NCBI GenBank assembly: GCA_949295085.1
Contig: CASFJS010000012.1
Coordinates: 1 to 42,536 of the forward strand
Reading direction: 5' to 3'
DNA: 42,536 nt
Origin: an uncultured Pseudomonadota bacterium
Lineage (GTDB): Bacteria; Pseudomonadota; Alphaproteobacteria; RF32; CAG-239
The stretch's first letter is position 1. Every line of letters begins with the position of its first letter. The notes beneath the pieces are model-generated. The model was not told the DNA's origin. It searched no databases and saw only the letters and a program-made list of their open reading frames with translations. Of the stretch, positions 34,207 to 41,979 are shown one piece after another. The position numbers and the translations under genes were made by a program.

Positions 34207-34779
34207 ATGATTACAGATGGATACATGGTTAAAGAACGGCATTTTTGGAGAAATATTCTCAATTTTTATTGCTATCGTGAGAAGAGATGGTTGGAGCTTG
34301 AGCTGATTGTTTTTGTTTGGAAAAACTATTATTTGCAATGGTCTTTACGGTTTAACTACGCTTGGAAAGAGCTCTTTATTTTTGATTTTAGCGGTCACTA
34401 CTTTCGTATAGGATTATTGGGTCTGACGGTCTGGCTTATTAACCAAAGCGTCGATATTGTGGGTAAAGATGAGTATTTCTGGGACGATGAATATATGCAG
34501 TTTCACCTAAGAAGTGGTGCTTGGAAAATCGCTGACAGCGACCAAAGCAACAATTCTTACCCAACGAGTTGTGATAATCGCAAGAGCCTGTCTTTTTTTG
34601 ACTATGTTTACATAAGCTTTGGCAAACCCGAGCCTGAAGTACAGAAATGGATTGGATGTCATCTGGAAGTGAATATTCGTCAGAAATATCCGTTTATCCA
34701 GCTGACGCTCAGTTTGCTACGCTATGAGTTTGAGCTTCTGATGAACAAAAGGATGGTGCATGGTAGAAATAAAATTTAA
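34207..34779 (+). CDS. Unknown protein, middle gene of the island trio
   Basis: A 190-residue protein that I do not recognise. It is strikingly rich in aromatic residues (Trp, Tyr, Phe), has one possible membrane segment near residues 60-78 (FRIGLLGLTVWLINQ), and an acidic stretch after it (GKDEYFWDDEYM). The start lies 8 bases after the lipoprotein stop with AGGGA before it. The end overlaps the next gene by 20 bases. Together with its neighbours it probably forms one transcription unit. A phage or immunity-type role cannot be excluded. Confidence 0.7.
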   Translation: MITDGYMVKERHFWRNILNFYCYREKRWLELELIVFVWKNYYLQWSLRFNYAWKELFIFDFSGHYFRIGLLGLTVWLINQSVDIVGKDEYFWDDEYMQFHLRSGAWKIADSDQSNNSYPTSCDNRKSLSFFDYVYISFGKPEPEVQKWIGCHLEVNIRQKYPFIQLTLSLLRYEFELLMNKRMVHGRNKI

Positions 34780-35251
34780 TGATGACGAAGGCGGTGAGGT
34801 CTTAGGAACCTATATCTGGGGTGCGCTTTTTGAAAAATTGAGCTTAAAAACCGTTGATAAACTGACCAAGGGTGAGATTTTGTTTGCTCAGGTGACAACA
34901 TATGGTGCCATGGGGTATATCAATGCCACCAAATTTTTGGTTAATCGCCGAGGTGTTTTGCGTGCTTATGTGGCGGATTTTGATGATAAACAATTGCTTG
35001 ATGCTGTAATTAAGATATTTCCTATCATAAGAAGCTACTATATTCGAGATGGCGGAATTTGCAGCTATGAAAATCTGGAGGACTGGCACCGCATATATAT
35101 CGGAGCGGGCAACAGATTGTTATATCGTGCAAAATTTGACCCCAAATTTCGCGAAACGCTTAAACCGATGCTGTATCCCGAGCGGTATCATTTCTGGTAT
35201 CGGTTAGCTTGTCAGACATTTTATTCTTTGGAAGCAACTCAAAAACCATAA
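34760..35251 (+). CDS. Unknown protein, last gene of the island trio
   Basis: A 163-residue soluble protein that I do not recognise. It has a mixed alpha/beta composition, two cysteines, and no signal sequence. Notable segments are ILFAQVTTYGAMGYINATKF and YVADFDDKQLLDAVIKI. AAAAGGA lies 6 bases before the ATG, inside the end of the previous gene, so the two are translationally coupled. No catalytic motif is evident. Base composition is AT-richer than the backbone. Confidence 0.7.
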   Translation: MVEIKFNDDEGGEVLGTYIWGALFEKLSLKTVDKLTKGEILFAQVTTYGAMGYINATKFLVNRRGVLRAYVADFDDKQLLDAVIKIFPIIRSYYIRDGGICSYENLEDWHRIYIGAGNRLLYRAKFDPKFRETLKPMLYPERYHFWYRLACQTFYSLEATQKP

Positions 35252-35369
35252 CTCCCAACAGTTGTTCAACCATAAAATTGATATAATACTTTCCTTTGTT
35301 CATTTTATAGCTTGATTCCAACGATATGACTCGATATCTTATAATAAGTATCATAGGAAATAGTATAAA

Positions 35370-36677
35370 ATGGCTCCAGACACTCCATATTATCGAGAAA
35401 TTCTAATTTTACAAAGCACTTTAACCAAGCTTGCAGCTCAAAATCCTGATGAAGATATTAACCAGATAATTGAACTTGCGCACAAAATAGCTCATCGAGG
35501 ATTGAGAAGCTATTTTACTAATCAAGAAAAACAAAAAATACAAAATGCAATCACCTGCTTAAAAGAGCAAGAACATTTGGAATTGTCACATATTCAAGAT
35601 GATTTAACCCAGATGCTCAATAACGATACTTCCGCAGAAAAATTTTTTGAGCGACGTTTTACTATACCGAAACGTCCTTTTGAAAATATAGATACTTATA
35701 TTGAAAGCAAATTTAATAATCCTTCTCAAATTACGAATACTGAGGTTAGAAATATAGCACAAGAACCAAAAAATACCCCTATAGAATTTAATGATAAAGA
35801 TTTTACAGATATTTTCTTAGAGAACATTAAACTTTTATTTGGAAAATCGAGGTATCGGGAAAACAATGGTGAATACCAATATCGAGATATAACATTTTAT
35901 CGCTGTACATTTCATAATTTAAATTTATCAAATATGCATTTCAAATCTAATGTTTCTTTCAAAGAGTGTTTATTCACTGGAAATACTGACTTTAGAAATT
36001 CTGTTTTTGAAAATGATGTCTCATTTAAAGGCTCTCATTTTAATGGCACCACACATTTTGAAGATACTAATTTCTTAAAAAATGCCCATTTTGAACACAT
36101 CAAAACATTCGGATATGCTTTCTTATTTAATCAATATACATTAGACATCTCTAAAAATGATGATTGGTTTCGCTACGTATGGAGTTTCAGAGGGGCTCAA
36201 TTCAACAGCAAAGCAGCCTTTTTTAGAAGAGTCTTTCCAGAACGAGTAAATTTTTCTTATATTACGTTCAACAATACCTTTTATTTTACCGATTGCAAAT
36301 TTCCCTTAAAGATTGAAGCTGGATATTTTGATTTTTCTCCTCAAAAAATACCAGATTTTGAAATTTCAATCAGAACGTTAATAGCTGCACTTGAGCAGTG
36401 TTATTGCACACGTGCTAAAAATGAACTGCAAGTGTGGGAGCAGAAAGCCCGTGAATTAAGCACTCAAACAATTATTGATGATGAAAAAGGCGAATTACTA
36501 TCTCCAAGAGCTACAGCTGCAATTTTAGGATATTCCGAAGCTTCATTACGTACCATGAGAAGCCAATTTCCTGATAAAATCAAATTTGTTAAAAGAGGAA
36601 ATCGCGTTTTTTATTATAAATCCTCTATTGATGAATTTTTGAAACTAATTCCATCTAAAAAGAAACAAGTTATTTAG
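35370..36677 (+). CDS. Pentapeptide-like repeat protein with C-terminal helix-turn-helix
   Basis: A 435-residue protein with an unusual layout. Residues about 1-130 are helical and polar. Residues about 165-250 show repeating strands of the xxFxxxxF type (VSFKECLFTGNTDFRNSVFENDV in part, HFNGTTHFEDTNFLKNAHFEH), like the degenerate pentapeptide repeats that fold as a beta helix. Residues about 375-430 resemble a MerR/excisionase-type HTH (LSPRATAAILGYSEASLRTM, then FVKRGNRVFYYKSSIDEFLK). The gene is very AT-rich and its ribosome site is weak (AGGA, 13 bases off). The repeats may mimic DNA or mediate contacts, and the HTH may give sequence specificity; both are inference. Confidence 0.7.
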   Translation: MAPDTPYYREILILQSTLTKLAAQNPDEDINQIIELAHKIAHRGLRSYFTNQEKQKIQNAITCLKEQEHLELSHIQDDLTQMLNNDTSAEKFFERRFTIPKRPFENIDTYIESKFNNPSQITNTEVRNIAQEPKNTPIEFNDKDFTDIFLENIKLLFGKSRYRENNGEYQYRDITFYRCTFHNLNLSNMHFKSNVSFKECLFTGNTDFRNSVFENDVSFKGSHFNGTTHFEDTNFLKNAHFEHIKTFGYAFLFNQYTLDISKNDDWFRYVWSFRGAQFNSKAAFFRRVFPERVNFSYITFNNTFYFTDCKFPLKIEAGYFDFSPQKIPDFEISIRTLIAALEQCYCTRAKNELQVWEQKARELSTQTIIDDEKGELLSPRATAAILGYSEASLRTMRSQFPDKIKFVKRGNRVFYYKSSIDEFLKLIPSKKKQVI

Positions 36678-36719
36678 ATAAAAAGTTTCTAACTTTGTCT
36701 CTAGAAAATAGTGCTCTTT

Positions 36720-36755
36720 CAATAAGTTTTTTAGATTTTTCTTAAAAACTTATTG
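36720..36755 (+). terminator. AT-rich hairpin after the pentapeptide-HTH gene
   Basis: A perfect 12-bp stem, CAATAAGTTTTT (36720-36731) with AAAAACTTATTG (36744-36755), with a 12-base loop. A T-tract (CTTTTTT) follows only after a further AAAACAAAA, so termination strength is uncertain. Confidence 0.45.
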
Positions 36756-36800
36756 AAAACAAAACTTTTTTAAGTTATATTTAGATAAAAGGGAGGAAAT

Positions 36801-38021
36801 ATGATAGATAGACCTTTATATCTGAAAAGATTAAACGCTTGGAAAGACAAGTTTGATACCGTTAAGGTTATCACTGGTATCAGACGTTGCGGTAAATCTA
36901 AACTTTTGGAGTGTTTTGCGGACAAATTAAGGGCAGATGGTGTAAATCCAAAGAACATTATTCAAATAAATTTTGAAGATATGAAATATGACAATATGGA
37001 TGCCCAAACTCTTAATCAGATGCTGGAAAAACAGATAGCTAATAATTCAGGACAGAACACTTATATATTTTTAGATGAGATACAAAAGGTTGAAGCTTGG
37101 GAAAAGGTTGTCGCGTCATTACGCCTAAAACCTAATACTGATATATATTTAACAGGTTCTAACGCCTATATGCTTTCATCTGAATTAGCAACATTTCTAT
37201 CAGGAAGATATGTTGAAATTAAAATGTATCCTTTGTCTTTCAAGGAATTTCTAACATTTTACGCTTTTCCTGATAATTTAAGCATTGAACGAAAATTTTC
37301 TCAATATATGAATTTTGGCGGAATGCCATCCGTGTTGACAGATACCGATTTTGATGAAAAAAGTATTCTTGAAACCTTGGATGGCATCTATAATACCGTT
37401 CTGGTAAAAGATGCGCTTACTCATCTGGGGGGCAAAGATGTAAGAACCGTTCAAAAAATTATCCGATTTTTGGCAGATAATATTGCTAATAAAAGCAGCA
37501 CCAATAGCATAACCAATACGCTCTATAATGAAAAAAGTATTGCGAGCAAAAATAATGCCTTGGTTGAAGAATATCTAACAGCGCTTGAAAAATCATTTAT
37601 TTTCTATTCGGCTCAACGGTATGACATAAAAGGTAAAGAACTTCTGCGGAGCCTTGAAAAATATTATATGGTTGATATGGGATTAAGATATTTCATATTA
37701 GGAAGAATAAGTGATACAGGAAGAATCCTTGAAAATATCGTTTATTTTGAACTATTAAGAAGAGGCTATAGGGTTTATATTGGCAAAATAGGTGATAAAG
37801 AAGTTGATTTCATCGCTTTAAAAGGTGAGGAAAAAATATATTATCAAGTTAGTGAATTTATGACTAATGAAGATACTCGCAAGCGCGAAATAGAAGCATT
37901 GAGAGATATTGGCGACAGTTATCCGAAAGTTATTCTGACAACAGATATTTTACAAACAGGAACAACCGAAGATGGTATTAAAATTGTAAATCTTATTGAT
38001 TGGCTGTTGGAAGATAATTAA
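36801..38021 (+). CDS. AAA ATPase with DUF4143 domain
   Basis: A 406-residue member of the widespread AAA_14/DUF4143 family, common in mobile and accessory regions. Walker A is GIRRCGKS (about residues 26-33), Walker B is TYIFLDEI (about 88-95), and sensor-like LTGSNAYM follows. The C-terminal part (about 310-360) has a nuclease-like core ENIVYFELLRRGYRVY, KEVDFIAL and YYQVSEF, as in the PD-(D/E)xK-like fold of DUF4143. The family's function is not settled. GGGAGG lies upstream of the ATG. The gene is AT-rich, like its neighbour, and is probably acquired. Confidence 0.92.
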   Translation: MIDRPLYLKRLNAWKDKFDTVKVITGIRRCGKSKLLECFADKLRADGVNPKNIIQINFEDMKYDNMDAQTLNQMLEKQIANNSGQNTYIFLDEIQKVEAWEKVVASLRLKPNTDIYLTGSNAYMLSSELATFLSGRYVEIKMYPLSFKEFLTFYAFPDNLSIERKFSQYMNFGGMPSVLTDTDFDEKSILETLDGIYNTVLVKDALTHLGGKDVRTVQKIIRFLADNIANKSSTNSITNTLYNEKSIASKNNALVEEYLTALEKSFIFYSAQRYDIKGKELLRSLEKYYMVDMGLRYFILGRISDTGRILENIVYFELLRRGYRVYIGKIGDKEVDFIALKGEEKIYYQVSEFMTNEDTRKREIEALRDIGDSYPKVILTTDILQTGTTEDGIKIVNLIDWLLEDN

Positions 38022-38066
38022 GAACGACATAAAATACTTGAATAATTTTACCATCAAGTTAATTGT

Positions 38067-38243
38067 ATGGCCAATATCACATCTTGTCTTTCAATAGCTA
38101 TATACACATGCCAAACCTTTGAGGAAGTTAAAACTTTAGTTGAAAATTATATTTATTATTATAATAATGAACGTTGTCAGTGGAACCTAAACAAACCGAC
38201 ACCGGCTCAACGCCGGTGCCATTTGTTTAATTCTCCCGCTTGA
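38067..38243 (+). pseudogene. IS3-family transposase remnant (C-terminal end)
   Basis: A 58-codon frame ends with the hallmark of IS3-family orfB transposases (TFEEVKTLVENYIYYYN, then NERCQWNLNKPTPAQRR), equivalent to the tail after the last catalytic residue of the DDE domain. The catalytic core is missing, so this is a fragment. The sequence CCCCTCAGGGGG followed by T-rich DNA and a GGGGACAGATCA end at 38286-38297 may be the old right end of the element, which I rate as weak. It sits between the DUF4143 gene and alaS. Confidence 0.75.
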
Positions 38244-38285
38244 TTTACCCCTCAGGGGGTTTCTTTTTTGTTTCCGCCACTTTCT

Positions 38286-38297
38286 GGGGACAGATCA
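38286..38297. repeat. Possible IS right-end sequence
   Basis: GGGGACAGATCA would read TGATCTGTCCCC outward from the element, in keeping with the TG-ends of IS3-family inverted repeats. The matching left end is not visible in the window, so this is a weak call. Confidence 0.2.
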
Positions 38298-38321
38298 GGC
38301 ATAAGTCGGGGGTTAAAAAAA

Positions 38322-40940
38322 TTACAGCGCTTTTTTGATTTCGGCAACGGCCTCGTCAAAACGACTGGTTATGGAGCCGCCGGTTTGAGCCATATCCGGC
38401 CGGCCGCCGCCGCCTTGGGCACCGACAAAAGGCGCTATCCGTTTAACCATATCCACCGCCGAATGTTTGTCTTTGATGTCATCACTGACACCGATAACCA
38501 CCGACGATTTACCATCGTTGACCGCAAACAACGCCACTACCAGATTATTCTTATATTTGTCTTTGATATCATCAACCACGGCTTTCATCTCCTTGGTCTG
38601 GATATCATTTAAGGTTTTGGCAACAAGCCTGATGCCGTTAATTTCTTCAAATTCATTTTCGGCTTTGCCATTACCGCTAACCAATTGCTTTTTAAGTTCA
38701 AAAATCTTAGCTTCCATTTCTTTGCGCTCGGCCAAAAGTTGTTCTAACCGGCCCTCGACATCGTTAGCGCCAACCTTGAGCAAACGGCTGATATGGCGCA
38801 CTTTGTCTTCCATATCGCGGGTATGTTTGGCCGCGCCGGCACCGGTAACGCATTCCAAACGACGAACACCGGCTGCAATTGCCGAATCAGACAGAATCGA
38901 AAAGCCGCCGATATCGCCGGTGTGTTTGACATGGGTGCCGCCGCAGAGCTCGGTTGATACACCGTCACCGACACACACGACCCGAACCTCTTCACCGTAT
39001 TTTTCACCAAACAGCGCCATCGCGCCGCTGTTAACAGCATCGTTATGGCTCATGATTTTGGTTGCGACGGGATAATTGGCGCGAATCATCTCATCCACCC
39101 TATCTTCAAGCGCGCGCAGCTCGTCAGAGCTGATTTGTTTGTTGTAGGCGATATCAAAACGCATTCTGTCCGCGGCGACATAAGACCCTTTTTGGGTCAC
39201 GCTGCTGCCGAATTTTTCCTGCAATGCTTTGTGCAACAGATGAGTGACGGTGTGGTTGCCCTGAATGGCGGCACGGGTTGCGGCATCAACAGCGAAAGTT
39301 GCCGTATCACCGCTTTTAATCTTGCCGCTCACCAGCCGGCAAACATGAACATGGAGCCCCTCGCATTTCTTTTTGGTGTCCATAACTTCGGCGACAAACG
39401 AAACGCCTTTAATCGTGCCGATATCGCCGACCTGACCGCCCATTTCGGCATAAAACGGCGTTTGATTGGACAAGAGACAGAACTCTCCGGCGGCAACTTC
39501 ATCAACAACTTTGTTGTCCTGAACCAGCGCTGTAACCTGCGCATCGGCCGTCAGCGTGTGATAGCCCAAAAATTCGGTTGACCCGAGTTTGTCCTGCAGC
39601 TCAAACCAGACCTTTTCGGTGCCGGCATCGCCAGAACCGGCCCAGTTTTTGCGCGCTTCGGCCTTTTGCGCGGCCATGGCTTCGTTAAAGCCCTGTTCAT
39701 CAACTTTAATATCGCGCAATTTGAGCGCGTCCTGTGTCAAATCCAGCGGAAAACCGTAAGTATCATACAATTTGAAGGCTACATGGCCGTCCAGCGTGGC
39801 GCCGGCAGACATGTCCCTGGTCTCATCGGCCAAAAGCTTTAAGCCTTTTTCAAGGGTTTTGCCAAAGCGTTCTTCCTCGGTTTTGATGGTATCCTTAATC
39901 AAAGTTTCGGCTTTGTATAATTCCGGATAAGCCTCACCCATTTCCTGCTGCAACGCCGGTAAGAGTTTGTAAATCATCGGTTCGTTAACACCCAGCATAT
40001 GGACATGACGCATGGCGCGGCGCATAATGCGGCGCAAGACATAACCGCGCCCCTCGTTTGACGGCAAAACGCCATCGGCAATCAAAAAGGCCATGGCGCG
40101 CAAATGGTCGGCAATAACGTTGTGCGAAGCGCGCAGCGGACCTTCGGGGTCTGAGCGAGCCAAATCGGCCACGGCTTTAATTAAATTGCGGAACAAATCA
40201 ATATCATAATTGGAGTGGACGCCTTGCAAAATGGCGGAAATACGCTCCAGACCCATACCGGTATCAATGCACCGCTGTTTGAGCGGAATACGGCTGCCAT
40301 CCGGCAAATCTTCAAATTCATCAAAAACCAGATTCCAGATTTCAATCCAGCGATCGCCGTCTTCTTCGGGGGTGCCGGGCAGGCCGCCCCAAACTTCCGG
40401 CCCGTGATCATAAAAAATTTCGGAGCAATAACCACAAGGACCGGTGTCGCCCATCTGCCAGAAATTATCTTTGGTGGCAATCGGGATAATGCGATCTTCC
40501 GGCAAACCGGAAACTTTTTTCCAGATATCGCGCGAAACTTCATCGGTATGAAAATAGGTCACCGCCAGCTTATCCGGACTAATGCCGAACTCTCTGGTCA
40601 CCAACTCCCAGGCGAAAGCTATGGCCTCATCCTTAAAGTAGTCGCCGAACGAAAAGTTCCCCAGCATTTCAAAAAAAGTGTGGTGACGGACGTCATAACC
40701 GACCGAATCCAAATCATTATGTTTGCCGCCGGCACGAACGGATTTTTGGGAAGTTGCGGCACGCTTAAACGCGGCGGTTTCGTTGCCGGTAAAAATATTT
40801 TTGAACTGAACCATGCCTGAGTTGGTAAACATCAAAGTCGGGTCATTATTCGGCACCAATGACGATGACGGTATAATCTTATGACCGTTTTTTGCAAAAT
40901 ATTTTAAAAATATATTTCTTATTTCGTTGACTGTTATCAT
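38322..40940 (-). CDS. alaS: Alanyl-tRNA synthetase
   Basis: Class II synthetase charging and editing tRNA-Ala. The 872-residue protein has the aminoacylation core (residues about 1-400, with HHTFFEMLGNFSFGDYF and the class II motifs), the editing domain with GNHTVTHLLHKAL and CGGTHVKHTG, and the C-terminal oligomerisation domain with a GGGRPDMAQTGG segment. Length is typical. The start ATG has GGGA 7 bases upstream. It marks the return to backbone DNA after the accessory segment. Confidence 0.97.
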   Translation of the reverse strand: MITVNEIRNIFLKYFAKNGHKIIPSSSLVPNNDPTLMFTNSGMVQFKNIFTGNETAAFKRAATSQKSVRAGGKHNDLDSVGYDVRHHTFFEMLGNFSFGDYFKDEAIAFAWELVTREFGISPDKLAVTYFHTDEVSRDIWKKVSGLPEDRIIPIATKDNFWQMGDTGPCGYCSEIFYDHGPEVWGGLPGTPEEDGDRWIEIWNLVFDEFEDLPDGSRIPLKQRCIDTGMGLERISAILQGVHSNYDIDLFRNLIKAVADLARSDPEGPLRASHNVIADHLRAMAFLIADGVLPSNEGRGYVLRRIMRRAMRHVHMLGVNEPMIYKLLPALQQEMGEAYPELYKAETLIKDTIKTEEERFGKTLEKGLKLLADETRDMSAGATLDGHVAFKLYDTYGFPLDLTQDALKLRDIKVDEQGFNEAMAAQKAEARKNWAGSGDAGTEKVWFELQDKLGSTEFLGYHTLTADAQVTALVQDNKVVDEVAAGEFCLLSNQTPFYAEMGGQVGDIGTIKGVSFVAEVMDTKKKCEGLHVHVCRLVSGKIKSGDTATFAVDAATRAAIQGNHTVTHLLHKALQEKFGSSVTQKGSYVAADRMRFDIAYNKQISSDELRALEDRVDEMIRANYPVATKIMSHNDAVNSGAMALFGEKYGEEVRVVCVGDGVSTELCGGTHVKHTGDIGGFSILSDSAIAAGVRRLECVTGAGAAKHTRDMEDKVRHISRLLKVGANDVEGRLEQLLAERKEMEAKIFELKKQLVSGNGKAENEFEEINGIRLVAKTLNDIQTKEMKAVVDDIKDKYKNNLVVALFAVNDGKSSVVIGVSDDIKDKHSAVDMVKRIAPFVGAQGGGGRPDMAQTGGSITSRFDEAVAEIKKAL

Positions 40941-40978
40941 TGTTTTTTCCCAAAAATCTTTATCAAAAACCTTAAGCT

Positions 40979-41191
40979 TTAATTTATAAAGTAAAGTTTG
41001 GAACGTGGCAAGCGTTTTTTATTCAAAACATAACGGCACGGCCTGTCATTCGGACAAAAACAGCTCTCGGCAACGTTGCAAAGATACGCCGGATGACGTA
41101 CGGACAGACCGCCCGTGAGGCTAAACGACTGACCGGGGCGGACAAAATAACCATCTTCATAACGATATCCAAAAGAAAATAGATTTTTCAT
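40979..41191 (-). CDS. Small Cys-rich protein upstream of alaS
   Basis: A 70-residue protein that I do not recognise. It carries four cysteines in CNVAESCFCPNDRPC (C-x6-C-x-C-x5-C), followed by a basic tail (KKRLPRSKLY), so it could bind zinc or an iron-sulphur cluster. AAGGG lies 9 bases before the ATG, and the gene precedes alaS by 38 bases on the same strand, which suggests co-transcription. The short length leaves some doubt that it is translated. Confidence 0.5.
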   Translation of the reverse strand: MKNLFSFGYRYEDGYFVRPGQSFSLTGGLSVRHPAYLCNVAESCFCPNDRPCRYVLNKKRLPRSKLYFIN

Positions 41192-41203
41192 TTTGTTTAT
41201 CCC

Positions 41204-41230
41204 TTGATAAATTAAACTATTTTGTATAAT
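41204..41230 (+). promoter_or_regulatory. Candidate promoter for sfsA-map
   Basis: TTGATA (41204-41209) and a perfect TATAAT (41225-41230) are 15 bases apart, a little short, about 40 bases before the GTG start of sfsA. Confidence 0.4.
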
Positions 41231-41270
41231 AATAGTTGTCGGTGAATCATTTTTAAACGGGACATCTGCA

Positions 41271-41966
41271 GTGGATTACAATTATAAACTGTTGCCCGCC
41301 GAGGTTGTGCGCGTTTATAACAAAATTATCGTTGATGCCCGGCTGGATAACGGCGATGTTGTCGCAGCCTTTTGCGGCGCACCGGAAATTGCCGAGATGT
41401 GTGTCTCGGGCTCACGACTTTGGCTTAAACGGACTTCCCGCGGCAAAAGGCTGGTTAAATATAACATCTCTTTTGTTCAAACACCGGAAGGTCTGGTGTT
41501 TGCCAATCCGCGTTATAACCGGCAACTGTTTCAGGAGGCTTTTCATAACGGGGTTTTAGCGGACTTCAAGGAATACTCGTCATGCAAACTTCTATCAACG
41601 GATGAGAATGTAAACGGTCTGGATTTTGAGCTGACGAACGAAGCCGGAAAAAAATGTTTTGTCTTTGTCGTACCTCTTTACAGCAAAAAAGACGGTTGTG
41701 TCGTTTTTCCGCGAAATATCAGTTTTTTTGAAATGAAGATGATTGAGGAAATGAAACGACGCAAACAAAACGGCGCCGATACTTATGTGTTTATGATCGT
41801 TCCCAGAGAGGATTGTTATTCGGCGAAGTTTATCTGGAGCGCCGATACCCAGGGGGCAGCGCTGGTGTTTGAGGCGGCAGAAAACGGGTTAAATTTTTTG
41901 TGTTACGGTTGCAAAATAGCAAAAAACAGAATAGAAATAACGCATAAATTAAATATCGTTTATTAG
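41271..41966 (+). CDS. sfsA: SfsA-family protein (sugar fermentation stimulation)
   Basis: A 231-residue protein of the SfsA family, which contains an OB-like N-terminal part and a restriction-endonuclease-like C-terminal part and may bind DNA; its biochemical activity is not established. The line of the family is visible in IIVDARLDNGDVVAAF, SGSRLWLKRTSRGKRLVKY and the C-terminal YVFMIVPREDCYSAKF. The usual HCPNTG segment is replaced by AFCGAPEIAEM, so it is divergent. The start is GTG with a weak ribosome site. It is followed by map 13 bases later; the sfsA-map pair is common in alphaproteobacteria. Confidence 0.82.
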   Translation: MDYNYKLLPAEVVRVYNKIIVDARLDNGDVVAAFCGAPEIAEMCVSGSRLWLKRTSRGKRLVKYNISFVQTPEGLVFANPRYNRQLFQEAFHNGVLADFKEYSSCKLLSTDENVNGLDFELTNEAGKKCFVFVVPLYSKKDGCVVFPRNISFFEMKMIEEMKRRKQNGADTYVFMIVPREDCYSAKFIWSADTQGAALVFEAAENGLNFLCYGCKIAKNRIEITHKLNIVY

Positions 41967-41979
41967 AAAGGGACATAAA

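Noticed and set aside
33079..38321. Complete prophage or integrative element with attL/attR
   Set aside because: No integrase, no phage structural gene and no repeated tRNA 3' end were found.
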